NCBI GenBank assembly: GCA_004376785.1
Contig: SOIY01000077.1
Coordinates: 1 to 10,195 of the forward strand
DNA: 10,195 nucleotides
DNA from: Candidatus Stahliibacteriota bacterium
Lineage (GTDB): Bacteria > Hydrothermota > Tepidihabitantia > SM23-42
Direction: 5' to 3'
Positions 1 to 5,813 of the stretch are shown piece by piece. The number at the start of each line of letters is the position of its first letter. The first letter of the stretch is position 1. The position numbers were made by a program, and so were the translations under genes. Under the pieces are notes generated by a model, which was not told the origin of the DNA, ran no database searches, and saw nothing but the letters and a program-made list of their open reading frames with translations.

Positions 1-180
1 TAATGATATAATGATGTAATGGTATTATTATATAAACATTAACAGTTAAGTATAACGTAAAAGAACGGAGAGCGTCAAATTCCTACTATAAGAATATGCA
101 ACACATGAACTCAATTGTTTAACTATATCACACAAGATTGTATTACAGGTTTACAGTAAATAACTCGCTATAATAAATCA
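1..180. other. AT-rich non-coding region at window edge
   Basis: No open frame of useful length is seen on either strand and no RNA gene is recognised. A -35/-10 lookalike on the minus strand (TTGACG at 73-78, TATACT at 49-54, 18 nt apart) leads only to an ATG followed after two codons by a stop, so no gene is called. The functional promoter for the next gene begins at 181. Confidence 0.5.
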
Positions 181-208
181 TTGACTTTTCAGGTAGAATA
201 AATACAAT
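181..208 (+). promoter_or_regulatory. Promoter of the MBL-fold gene, probably leaderless
   Basis: TTGACT (181-186) and TACAAT (203-208) are separated by 16 nt. The -10 ends 6 nt before the ATG at 215, so transcription would begin at or next to the start codon. No Shine-Dalgarno sequence lies upstream of the ATG, which agrees with a leaderless message. Confidence 0.65.
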
Positions 209-214
209 TTTTCT

Positions 215-991
215 ATGAAGAAAATTATTTTAATACTAATTATATGCCTCTCCCCTATTCTTGCTGACAAAATTGTCATAACAATTCTCTATAATAACAT
301 TGCCTATAATGATGATTTAACGACTGCCTGGGGATTTTCATGTTTTATTAAAGGTCTTGAAAAAAATATTCTTTTTGATACAGGCGGCGATGGTGAAATA
401 ATGCTCGATAATATGGAAAAACTAAAAATCGAACCAGTGAATATTGATATCATATTTTTATCCCATATTCATCATGACCATGTTGGTGCATTATGGAATG
501 TTATTGAAAAAAATAATGAAGTCACAGTTTATCTGCCAAAATCATTTCCCGAGGAATTCAAAGGACGTGTTAAAAAATCGGGTGCTATTCTTATCTCAGT
601 TGATAAACCAATTGAAATTTGTGATAATGTATTTTCAAATGGTGAACTCGGCGGCATCTGGATTAAAGAACAGTCATTAATTATCAATACAAAAAAAGGG
701 CTGATTATTGTTACTGGCTGTGCCCATCCTGGTATAGTAAATATAGTTAAAACAGCAAAAGAATTACTGAATAAAAATATCTATCTGGTTATGGGCGGAT
801 TTCATTTAAGGTCATATAGTGAAAACGAAGTAAAAAATATTATAAAAGAATTAAAGGAATTAGAGGTTACAAAAGTAGGACCGAGTCATTGCACTGGTGG
901 AAGACCGATTGAACTCTTTAGAGAATCCTGGGGAGAAGATTTTTTTGATCTTGGATGCGGGGCAATATTTGAATTAGAATTTGAAGACTAA
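215..991 (+). CDS. Exported MBL-fold metallo-hydrolase (DHPS-like group)
   Basis: A 258-residue metallo-beta-lactamase-fold protein. Seen: the metal motif HIHHDH (H84, H86, D88, H89) after FDTGG (54-58), then GCAHPG with H171, GGFH with H197 and GPSHCTGG with H225. This CAHPG/GGFH/SHCTGG set is typical of the MBL subgroup related to archaeal dihydropterin-ribofuranosylaminobenzene phosphate synthase. The real substrate of bacterial members is usually unknown, so no reaction is assigned. Residues 1-17 (MKK, a short hydrophobic run, ...PILA) look like a cleavable signal peptide, with the family core starting at about residue 19. That is unusual, because relatives are mostly cytosolic. C11 does not fit a lipobox, so a lipoprotein is unlikely. 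The gene is single, converges on the downstream UDG gene with a 9-nt gap, and has its own promoter. Confidence 0.9.
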   Translation: MKKIILILIICLSPILADKIVITILYNNIAYNDDLTTAWGFSCFIKGLEKNILFDTGGDGEIMLDNMEKLKIEPVNIDIIFLSHIHHDHVGALWNVIEKNNEVTVYLPKSFPEEFKGRVKKSGAILISVDKPIEICDNVFSNGELGGIWIKEQSLIINTKKGLIIVTGCAHPGIVNIVKTAKELLNKNIYLVMGGFHLRSYSENEVKNIIKELKELEVTKVGPSHCTGGRPIELFRESWGEDFFDLGCGAIFELEFED

Positions 992-1000
992 TACAATAAA

Positions 1001-1783
1001 CTAATCCCGTAAACTCTCGTCTATACTTCCATCAGGCATCATCCAATCCGGATGTGGCTCTCCCCTTTCCTCCATGTGGTACCTGACACAACTTTCCCAA
1101 TCACCTCGACAATAAAGCTCGACCCATTTTTTACCCAATTTCCCTGTCTCATAATATCTTTTCAGAGAGCAGCAGGGATACCATTTACACTCAGACATTA
1201 AAACCTTAAGTTTTTTATAATTTTTTGTCGTTTCTTCTAACAAAGAATCACCATAGCAAAGTGCAGCAGGATGCTGCACTGGAAAGATTTTTTTCTCTTG
1301 TGCATAATAAAACTTGCCAAAAACTTTAGATGAATTTAAAGCAATACCAAATTTTTGAAAAATATATCTCATGGCATGATAACCAAGCGGTACTATCACC
1401 TCAGGTTCTATCAGGATTATTTCCTTGTTCAAATACTCACTGCAGGTTTGGATCTCATCCTGTTTTGGTTTTCTATTTTTAGGAAGCCTACACTTTATAA
1501 GATTTGTTATATATATCTCATTACGACTGATATCCGCCTCAAGGAGTAGTTCATCAAACTTTTTTCCGGACGGCCCGATAAACATTTTACCAGCCAAATC
1601 TTCCTTTTCTCCAGGTGCTTGAGCAATGAGCATCATTCTTGAATCTGTATTTCCCTCACCACACAGGGCATTTTTTCTTATCTCATGCAATCTACATTTT
1701 TCACAACATCTTATCTTCTTATTTAACTCAGCAATAGCTTCTATTTTATTCTGCGCATCTCTTGGGAACAATTCCAATATCAT
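1001..1783 (-). CDS. Uracil-DNA glycosylase, family 4-like, with Cys-rich C-terminal extension
   Basis: A 260-residue DNA repair protein of the uracil-DNA glycosylase superfamily. Residues 26-195 match the Fe-S family 4 layout: cluster cysteines C27, C30, C98 and C114; motif 1 APGEKEDLAGKMFIGPSG from A56; motif 2 HPAA at H171. Family 4 enzymes remove uracil from DNA and open base excision repair. Oddity: motif 1 usually reads GEAPG, but here it is AQAPG, with Gln55 where the Glu thought to help catalysis normally lies, so activity or specificity may differ. A tail of about 62 residues (199-260) adds C199, C204, C205, C225 and C232 with a conserved-looking GDWESCVRYHMEERGEPHPDW stretch; it is not part of the minimal glycosylase fold. 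The ATG at 1783 is chosen for its promoter at 1793-1820. The gene is divergent from the metallophosphoesterase. Confidence 0.88.
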   Translation of the reverse strand: MILELFPRDAQNKIEAIAELNKKIRCCEKCRLHEIRKNALCGEGNTDSRMMLIAQAPGEKEDLAGKMFIGPSGKKFDELLLEADISRNEIYITNLIKCRLPKNRKPKQDEIQTCSEYLNKEIILIEPEVIVPLGYHAMRYIFQKFGIALNSSKVFGKFYYAQEKKIFPVQHPAALCYGDSLLEETTKNYKKLKVLMSECKWYPCCSLKRYYETGKLGKKWVELYCRGDWESCVRYHMEERGEPHPDWMMPDGSIDESLRD

Positions 1784-1792
1784 ATAATAGTA

Positions 1793-1820
1793 ATTCTATT
1801 CAAACACTCAACCCTGTCAA
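1793..1820 (-). promoter_or_regulatory. Promoter of the UDG gene
   Basis: On the minus strand a perfect TTGACA (1820-1815) and TAGAAT (1798-1793) are 16 nt apart. The -10 ends 9 nt before the ATG at 1783, leaving a predicted leader of only about 2-3 nt. It is back to back with the promoter of the metallophosphoesterase gene; the two -35 boxes are 17 nt apart. Confidence 0.7.
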
Positions 1821-1837
1821 GAAATGAAATTAATCTC

Positions 1838-1865
1838 TTGACGATTTAAATTATTTTTATATCAT
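1838..1865 (+). promoter_or_regulatory. Promoter of the metallophosphoesterase gene, probably leaderless
   Basis: TTGACG (1838-1843) and TATCAT (1860-1865) are 16 nt apart, each one base off consensus. Only 5 nt lie between the -10 and the ATG at 1871, so the transcript should begin at the start codon. Confidence 0.65.
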
Positions 1866-1870
1866 AGGTT

Positions 1871-2509
1871 ATGCAGCTTATCGCAATTACAGATATTCAT
1901 GGTCATGAACATTTTAATAATACTATTGCAAAGACAATAAGTAATGCTGATATTGTCTTGATTGGCGGAGATATTACAAATTTTGGTGATGAAAAAGAAG
2001 CAGATCCGATTCTACAAAATATTAATCAGTTGAATAATCAAATTCTTGCTATACCTGGAAACTGTGATCAGCAGAGTGTAAACAAGCTTCTAATATCCAA
2101 AGAAATCAATCTTCATAGGGAGAGAAGAATAATTGAGAATATTACATTCTATGGTCTTGGTGGAAGTAGTAAAACACCCTTTCATACTCCCCAAGAATAT
2201 AATGAATTTGAAATTGAAAAAATCTTGAGTGGTTTTGAAAAAACAGATACGCGATTTCATATTCTTCTCAGCCACTCACCTCCAGCAAAAACCAAAGTAG
2301 ACAAAACATTCATAGGACTCCATGTTGGTTCCAAGGCAATACGTGATTTCATTGAAAAATTTCGACTGGATTTGGTTATTTGCGGTCATATTCATGAAGC
2401 ACGAGGAGTTGATACAATTAATAACACATTAATAATCAACCCGGGATCCTTTCCAAAACATTATGCAATCATCAATTTAAACGAAAAAATTGAATATGAG
2501 CTTCATTGA
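1871..2509 (+). CDS. Calcineurin-like metallophosphoesterase (YfcE/MPP type)
   Basis: A compact 212-residue metal-dependent phosphoesterase with the full set of family motifs in order: DIH (D8, H10), GGDITN (D34), PGNCD (N64, D66), LLSHSPP (H135) and CGHIHEARG (H173, H175). These residues bind the two metal ions that activate water for phosphomonoester or phosphodiester hydrolysis. Length and the INPGS motif near the end fit the small cytoplasmic YfcE-like group, many of which act on 2',3'-cyclic nucleotides or general phosphodiesters. The substrate here cannot be told from sequence. No signal peptide. It is a single gene with its own promoter, ending 10 nt before the convergent glycerate kinase gene. 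Confidence 0.92.
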   Translation: MQLIAITDIHGHEHFNNTIAKTISNADIVLIGGDITNFGDEKEADPILQNINQLNNQILAIPGNCDQQSVNKLLISKEINLHRERRIIENITFYGLGGSSKTPFHTPQEYNEFEIEKILSGFEKTDTRFHILLSHSPPAKTKVDKTFIGLHVGSKAIRDFIEKFRLDLVICGHIHEARGVDTINNTLIINPGSFPKHYAIINLNEKIEYELH

Positions 2510-2519
2510 AACAAAGGAT

Positions 2520-3668
2520 TTAACAGATTCTTTTACCAATAGAATATGCCAAATCTTCTAATAATTTTGGGGCATTTTTTATTGCATTTTTTATGGATAT
2601 AGATGATGTCAATATGCTGTATTGTCCAATTACACCGTATTTATAAAAGATTTCTGCATCCTTTGTAATACTACCTGCGATAAGAATAACTGGCTTTTTA
2701 TATTTGTATGCTATGTCAACAACCTTTTTTGTTGTCTTACCGTATAGATTCTGCTTATCTATCTTTCCCTCGCCAGTGATTATTAAATCACTTTGTTCAA
2801 TCTTTTTTTCTAATGCAACTATTGCTTTTATAATCTCAAATCCTGATTTTATTTCAGCATTCAATATCACCTTCATTGCACCACCTATACCACCAGCTGC
2901 ACCAGACCCCAGGATTGTATCTAAGTTTATGCCATATTGTTTTAATATAACTTCCTTAAAATTCCTGAGAGCCTTATGTATGACTGGTATCATTGTACGT
3001 TTCGCGCCCTTTTGCTTTGCATATATTAATGCGCCCTTTTTGCCAGTCAAAATATTTTTAACATCAGATGCAATAATAATTTTTGTATTTTTTAATTTTT
3101 TATAAATCTTAGATGCATCAATTTTCTTCAGTTCGAGCAAACCGCGGCAGTTGAGTTCGATCTCATTATCAGTATTATCAAGAAATCTTACTCCCAAAAC
3201 TGATATTGCCCCCACACCTAAGTCAATTGTTGTACTATCACCAATGCCCAGAATAATTTTTTTACAGTTTTTATTTACTGCATCCAATATCAGTTCGCCA
3301 ACACCTTTTGTCGTGGTTAAAAGAGGATTTCTTCGTTTTTCTGGAACAAGTTTCAGTCCTGCAGCTTCTGCAAGTTCAATGATCGCAATCTTTTGTTTTG
3401 GAATAATACCATAGGTTGCGAAAACTTTTTTGTTTAATGGTCCAGAAACTTTTAGTCTTACAAATTTACCTTTAAGAGCTTTTGCTAAAACATATACAGT
3501 TCCTGTACCGCCATCTGCCAAAGGGACTTCTGTAATTTGGAATTTTTTAGATGCCTTTTTTAATCCGATTCTAATATGCCTAGCAACTTCTAAAGAGTTG
3601 AGTGATTCTTTGAAACTATTTGGCGCAACTAAAATTTTTACTGGTAGATTTCCTTTCAATATGATCAT
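2520..3668 (-). CDS. Glycerate 2-kinase (GarK/GlxK family)
   Basis: About 382 residues of the type I glycerate kinase family (PF02595), which phosphorylates D-glycerate, in characterised members to 2-phosphoglycerate for entry into lower glycolysis. Seen: KILVAPNSFKES near the start, PLADGG, the LGIGDSTTIDLGVG segment, GSGAAGGIGGAM and ITGEGKIDKQNLYGKT. One variation: the usual ADGGEGT reads ADGGTGT. The ATG at 3668 is chosen. The frame can be extended to a TTG at 3692, but that codon lies inside a palindromic repeat, and the family core starts only at KILVAPNSF. No strong Shine-Dalgarno is seen, though AAAGGA lies a few codons inside the start. The gene follows the 2-hydroxyacid dehydrogenase gene on the same strand (49-nt gap), which fits reduction of hydroxypyruvate to glycerate and then phosphorylation. 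Confidence 0.92.
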   Translation of the reverse strand: MIILKGNLPVKILVAPNSFKESLNSLEVARHIRIGLKKASKKFQITEVPLADGGTGTVYVLAKALKGKFVRLKVSGPLNKKVFATYGIIPKQKIAIIELAEAAGLKLVPEKRRNPLLTTTKGVGELILDAVNKNCKKIILGIGDSTTIDLGVGAISVLGVRFLDNTDNEIELNCRGLLELKKIDASKIYKKLKNTKIIIASDVKNILTGKKGALIYAKQKGAKRTMIPVIHKALRNFKEVILKQYGINLDTILGSGAAGGIGGAMKVILNAEIKSGFEIIKAIVALEKKIEQSDLIITGEGKIDKQNLYGKTTKKVVDIAYKYKKPVILIAGSITKDAEIFYKYGVIGQYSILTSSISIKNAIKNAPKLLEDLAYSIGKRIC

Positions 3669-3674
3669 AAATAC

Positions 3675-3696
3675 GCACCATAAATGGTGCAACTAC
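3675..3696 (-). repeat. GTAG-headed palindrome (REP-like) inside the glycerate unit
   Basis: On the minus strand GTAG (3696-3693) and two bases precede the perfect palindrome GCACCATTTATGGTGC (3690-3675). It sits in the gap between the dehydrogenase and kinase genes, so it will be transcribed as a hairpin. There is no T-tract, so it is not a classical terminator. The GTAG head is the hallmark of REP sequences handled by RAYT (Y1 TnpA-REP) transposases. Confidence 0.6.
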
Positions 3697-3717
3697 ATTT
3701 GAAAAATAGTCTGAACC

Positions 3718-4701
3718 TCATTTATAGATTTCAGGGTTTACTATATTAGGTGGTCTGGTTTTATTTACAAGTACTGCGATAACATTTTCAGCTACGATTA
3801 ATGCCATTTTTGTTCTTGTCTCGATTGATGCTGAGCCAATATGCGGCACAAGTATTGTATTGGGTATTGTGATAAGCTCTTTTTCTACATCTGGCTCTTT
3901 CTCAAAAACATCCAATGCGCAACCGGCAATCTTTCTCTTTTTTAATGCCTCAACCAGTGCCTTTTCATCAACAATTGGACCTCTTGCTGTATTAATTAAA
4001 TATGCAGTCTTTTTCATCAGAGAAAATTCTTTTTCAGAAATCAAATGATGGGTTGATTCTGCAAGTGGTGTATGGATAGTAATAAAATCTGATTCTTTTA
4101 ATAAATCGTCAAAACTTTTATACTCAGCACTGTATTTTTTTTCAATATCATGAGATAATCTTGCTGGCTCATAATAGATTATTTTCATATGAAAACCTTT
4201 TGCACGCTGTGCTACTGCTCGCCCTATCCTGCCAAATCCAATTATACCCAATGTTTTATTATAAACATCATTACCCAATAAAAGCATTGGTGCCCAGCCT
4301 TTGAACTTACCTCCTCTTAAAAATCTATCTGCCTCTACAATTCTTCGTGCAGTAGAAAGGATTAAGGCAAACACCAGATCTGCAGTGGTTTCTGTTAGAA
4401 CGCCAGGTGTATTAGTTACTGGTATGTTCCTTTTTGTTGCTTCATCAATATCTATATTATTAAAACCAACTGCATAATTCGCAATAGTCTTCAATTTTCT
4501 CCCTGCATCCATAATTTCAGCATCAATCTTATCTGTTAATAAACAGATCAAACCATGTTTGTCTTTTATCTTTTCAATTATTTTTTCCTTTGACATAATG
4601 TTGTCTTCAGGGTTAATCTTTAATTCAAAATATTTTTTTAATAAATTTATACCTGGCTGTGGTAATAAACGGGTCAATAATACTTTAGGTTTTTTAACCA
4701 T
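3718..4701 (-). CDS. D-2-hydroxyacid dehydrogenase (glyoxylate/hydroxypyruvate reductase)
   Basis: A full-length, 327-residue NAD(P)-dependent D-isomer 2-hydroxyacid dehydrogenase. Seen: the Rossmann motif GFGRIG (155-160), the catalytic triad R240 (NTARGPIVDE), E269 (DVFEKEPDVE) and H287 (PHIGSA), and the N-terminal substrate lid. Residues after the second strand (YYEPAR) do not settle NAD versus NADP. The closest characterised relatives are archaeal and bacterial glyoxylate reductases and hydroxypyruvate reductases (GyaR, GhrB). The downstream glycerate kinase on the same strand favours hydroxypyruvate to D-glycerate. It is a cytoplasmic enzyme. The gene heads a two-gene unit with a weak promoter directly upstream. 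Confidence 0.92.
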   Translation of the reverse strand: MVKKPKVLLTRLLPQPGINLLKKYFELKINPEDNIMSKEKIIEKIKDKHGLICLLTDKIDAEIMDAGRKLKTIANYAVGFNNIDIDEATKRNIPVTNTPGVLTETTADLVFALILSTARRIVEADRFLRGGKFKGWAPMLLLGNDVYNKTLGIIGFGRIGRAVAQRAKGFHMKIIYYEPARLSHDIEKKYSAEYKSFDDLLKESDFITIHTPLAESTHHLISEKEFSLMKKTAYLINTARGPIVDEKALVEALKKRKIAGCALDVFEKEPDVEKELITIPNTILVPHIGSASIETRTKMALIVAENVIAVLVNKTRPPNIVNPEIYK

Positions 4702-4706
4702 ATTAT

Positions 4707-4734
4707 ATTTAATCTATATTTCAGTAAAATTCAA
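4707..4734 (-). promoter_or_regulatory. Possible leaderless promoter of the dehydrogenase-kinase unit
   Basis: TTGAAT (4734-4729) and TTAAAT (4712-4707) are 16 nt apart on the minus strand, and the -10 ends 5 nt before the ATG at 4701. Each box matches consensus at four or five positions. The call rests mainly on having the same geometry as stronger promoters in the window. Confidence 0.4.
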
Positions 4735-4751
4735 GAGGTGAATTAATGATA

Positions 4752-4770
4752 GTAGCGGAGTTCACTCTGC
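4752..4770 (+). repeat. GTAG-headed imperfect palindrome (REP-like)
   Basis: GTAG at 4752-4755 overlaps the hairpin GCGGAGTTCACTCTGC (4755-4770), whose arms pair with one G-T wobble around a TTCA loop. It faces the palindrome at 4862-4884 in inverted orientation, 90 or so bases away. Confidence 0.45.
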
Positions 4771-4861
4771 GAATTCTAAGTTTAGTACTTAATAATGATC
4801 CTTTGTGGATAGTAATATTAATTAGCTTCGTGCCCGGCTTGATAAGGTTCTTTTTATTTCT

Positions 4862-4884
4862 GCGAGGCTGCAGCCTCGCCCTAC
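4862..4884 (-). repeat. GTAG-headed perfect palindrome (REP-like)
   Basis: On the minus strand GTAG (4884-4881) plus one G precede the perfect 18-base palindrome GCGAGGCTGCAGCCTCGC (4879-4862). It begins 6 nt past the stop codon of the FmdE-like gene. There is no T-tract, but the hairpin may still shape the 3' end of that message. Confidence 0.65.
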
Positions 4885-4890
4885 AAAATA

Positions 4891-5319
4891 TTATAAATCA
4901 TGTGAGGGCATAAAGGTCCAAAGAGCATTTACTGGTACTCTAAAAATCTTTCTCGCTGCTTTGTCTAAATTTTCCGCACTAAGGCAAATATCCATTGCCT
5001 TTTTTGTAATCTGATACATGTATTTTCTTTTTCCTTTTTCTACAAAGACTATAATATCATTGCTCTTACTTTTCTTAACCATCATATTTGCTTTACCAAA
5101 AGTCGCAAAGGTCGAGCATTGTAATCCATCAATCAAACAAGTAAAAGGTTTTTCAAACTTGATTATAACTGTAATCTTGAAATCCATAATGCCTTTGGGC
5201 TTCAGATTCTGATTCAGATACTTGCCAAGTTTATATCCAAGTGCAAGAAATGGTCCATTATGACCGTGAAATCTAATTGCTTCTTCATAACTTAAAATTT
5301 TAGGTCTTGGAAACTTCAT
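4891..5319 (-). CDS. FmdE-like protein (PF02663)
   Basis: A 142-residue protein of the FmdE family, named after a non-catalytic subunit associated with molybdenum formylmethanofuran dehydrogenase but widespread outside methanogens, with no settled function. Seen: FHGHNGPFLALGYKLG (H18, H20) and LIDGLQCSTFATFGKANM (D64, G65, C68). The common family motif is HGHxCPG. Here Asn-Gly stand where the Cys lies, while C61 and C68 occur near the second motif, so metal binding is probably retained but altered. No C-terminal zinc ribbon is present. The start overlaps by 20 nt the end of an upstream permease remnant. It therefore looks like the last gene of a former metal-transport operon, now driven by the consensus promoter at 5449-5476. 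Confidence 0.8.
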   Translation of the reverse strand: MKFPRPKILSYEEAIRFHGHNGPFLALGYKLGKYLNQNLKPKGIMDFKITVIIKFEKPFTCLIDGLQCSTFATFGKANMMVKKSKSNDIIVFVEKGKRKYMYQITKKAMDICLSAENLDKAARKIFRVPVNALWTFMPSHDL

Positions 5320-5449
5320 GTTTTTTTATTTTCCTTTTTGGCGAAAAAATTAAACTTATTGCAAATATCAAGCTGGAAACAATTATAATTACTGTACCTG
5401 AAGGAACATTAAAGACAACCGTATTACTTTTTTTTAGAATACTAATACA
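5300..5449 (-). pseudogene. C-terminal stump of an ABC-3 type metal transporter permease
   Basis: The minus-strand frame running from a stop at 5450-5452 to the stop at 5300-5302 encodes about 49 residues. It includes FNVPSG, then a hydrophobic run (TVIIIVSSLIFAISLIF), then the basic tail SPKRKIKKHEV. A short periplasmic PSG loop, one transmembrane helix and a basic cytoplasmic end are how zinc/manganese ABC-3 permeases of the ZnuB/TroCD type finish. No start codon is available and the rest of the gene is gone, so it is called a remnant. It overlaps the start of the FmdE-like gene by 20 nt. Family assignment from such a short piece is tentative. Confidence 0.5.
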
Positions 5450-5476
5450 TTATACTCAAAAGGAATTAACTGTCAA
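5449..5476 (-). promoter_or_regulatory. Full-consensus promoter upstream of the permease stump and FmdE-like gene
   Basis: Minus-strand TTGACA (5476-5471) and TATAAT (5454-5449), both perfect, are 16 nt apart. No start codon lies at the expected leaderless position, so the gene it served appears to have lost its 5' part. It should now yield a transcript with a leader of about 120 nt ahead of the FmdE-like gene. Confidence 0.7.
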
Positions 5477-5524
5477 GTATAGAAAACTCACAACCCCAAA
5501 AAAATAATTCATACATATAATGCG

Positions 5525-5556
5525 CCGTTTCACCCTTTCTCCGTTTCACCGATCCT
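5525..5556. repeat. Two tandem copies of a 16-nt unit
   Basis: CCGTTTCACCCTTTCT (5525-5540) is followed directly by CCGTTTCACCGATCCT (5541-5556), 13 of 16 positions identical, with the first ten exact. It lies just upstream of the -35 box of the five-gene operon, so it could be a pair of direct binding sites or a decayed minisatellite. Confidence 0.5.
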
Positions 5557-5567
5557 CAGAACAAGGG

Positions 5568-5595
5568 TTGATTTTTAGCATATATTAAATATAAT
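5568..5595 (+). promoter_or_regulatory. Promoter of the five-gene operon, probably leaderless
   Basis: TTGATT (5568-5573) and a perfect TATAAT (5590-5595) are 16 nt apart. Five bases separate the -10 from the ATG at 5601, and no Shine-Dalgarno sequence is present. Confidence 0.7.
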
Positions 5596-5600
5596 TAACC

Positions 5601-5813
5601 ATGGAAATAACAAAGGATACACCTGTTGAAGATGTGCTGCGAGGCTATCCCTCGCTGTCCAAAGTTTTTATTGAACTGGGTCTTCCTTGTTTAGTATGTG
5701 GAGAAGCCTTTTGGGGTACTATTGATGAACTGGCACGTCAGAACAATGTTGATGCTAATAAGATAGTTAAAGAATTGAATGAAACAAAACAAAGAATCGA
5801 TGAAAAACTATAG
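5601..5813 (+). CDS. DUF1858 domain protein
   Basis: A 70-residue single-domain protein of the DUF1858 family (PF08984). It shows the usual layout: ITKDTPVEDVLRGYP at the N-terminus, GLPCLVCG (C30, C33) in the middle, then GTIDELARQNNVDANKIVKELN. The CxxC pair is the family hallmark and suggests a metal or redox site. The biochemical role of the family is unknown; members often occur alone or fused to redox and metal proteins. It is the first gene of a five-gene operon and overlaps the NUDIX-PanD gene by 14 nt. The ATG is fixed by the promoter immediately upstream. Confidence 0.9.
   Translation: MEITKDTPVEDVLRGYPSLSKVFIELGLPCLVCGEAFWGTIDELARQNNVDANKIVKELNETKQRIDEKL

Noticed and set aside
28..78. 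Minus-strand promoter lookalike (TTGACG-18-TATACT) near the left edge
   Set aside because: It leads to an ATG with a stop after two codons. In AT-rich DNA one such match is expected by chance.
3669..3692. Upstream extension of the glycerate kinase to a TTG at 3692
   Set aside because: The extension encodes the GTAG-headed palindrome, not family sequence, and the conserved core starts only after the ATG at 3668.
2704..3702. Long plus-strand open frames opposite the glycerate kinase
   Set aside because: They are antisense to a clear family member, show no motifs, and have no promoter or ribosome site.
4862..4884. Palindrome after the FmdE-like gene as a rho-independent terminator
   Set aside because: No T-tract follows the stem on either strand, and the GTAG head fits a REP-like repeat better.
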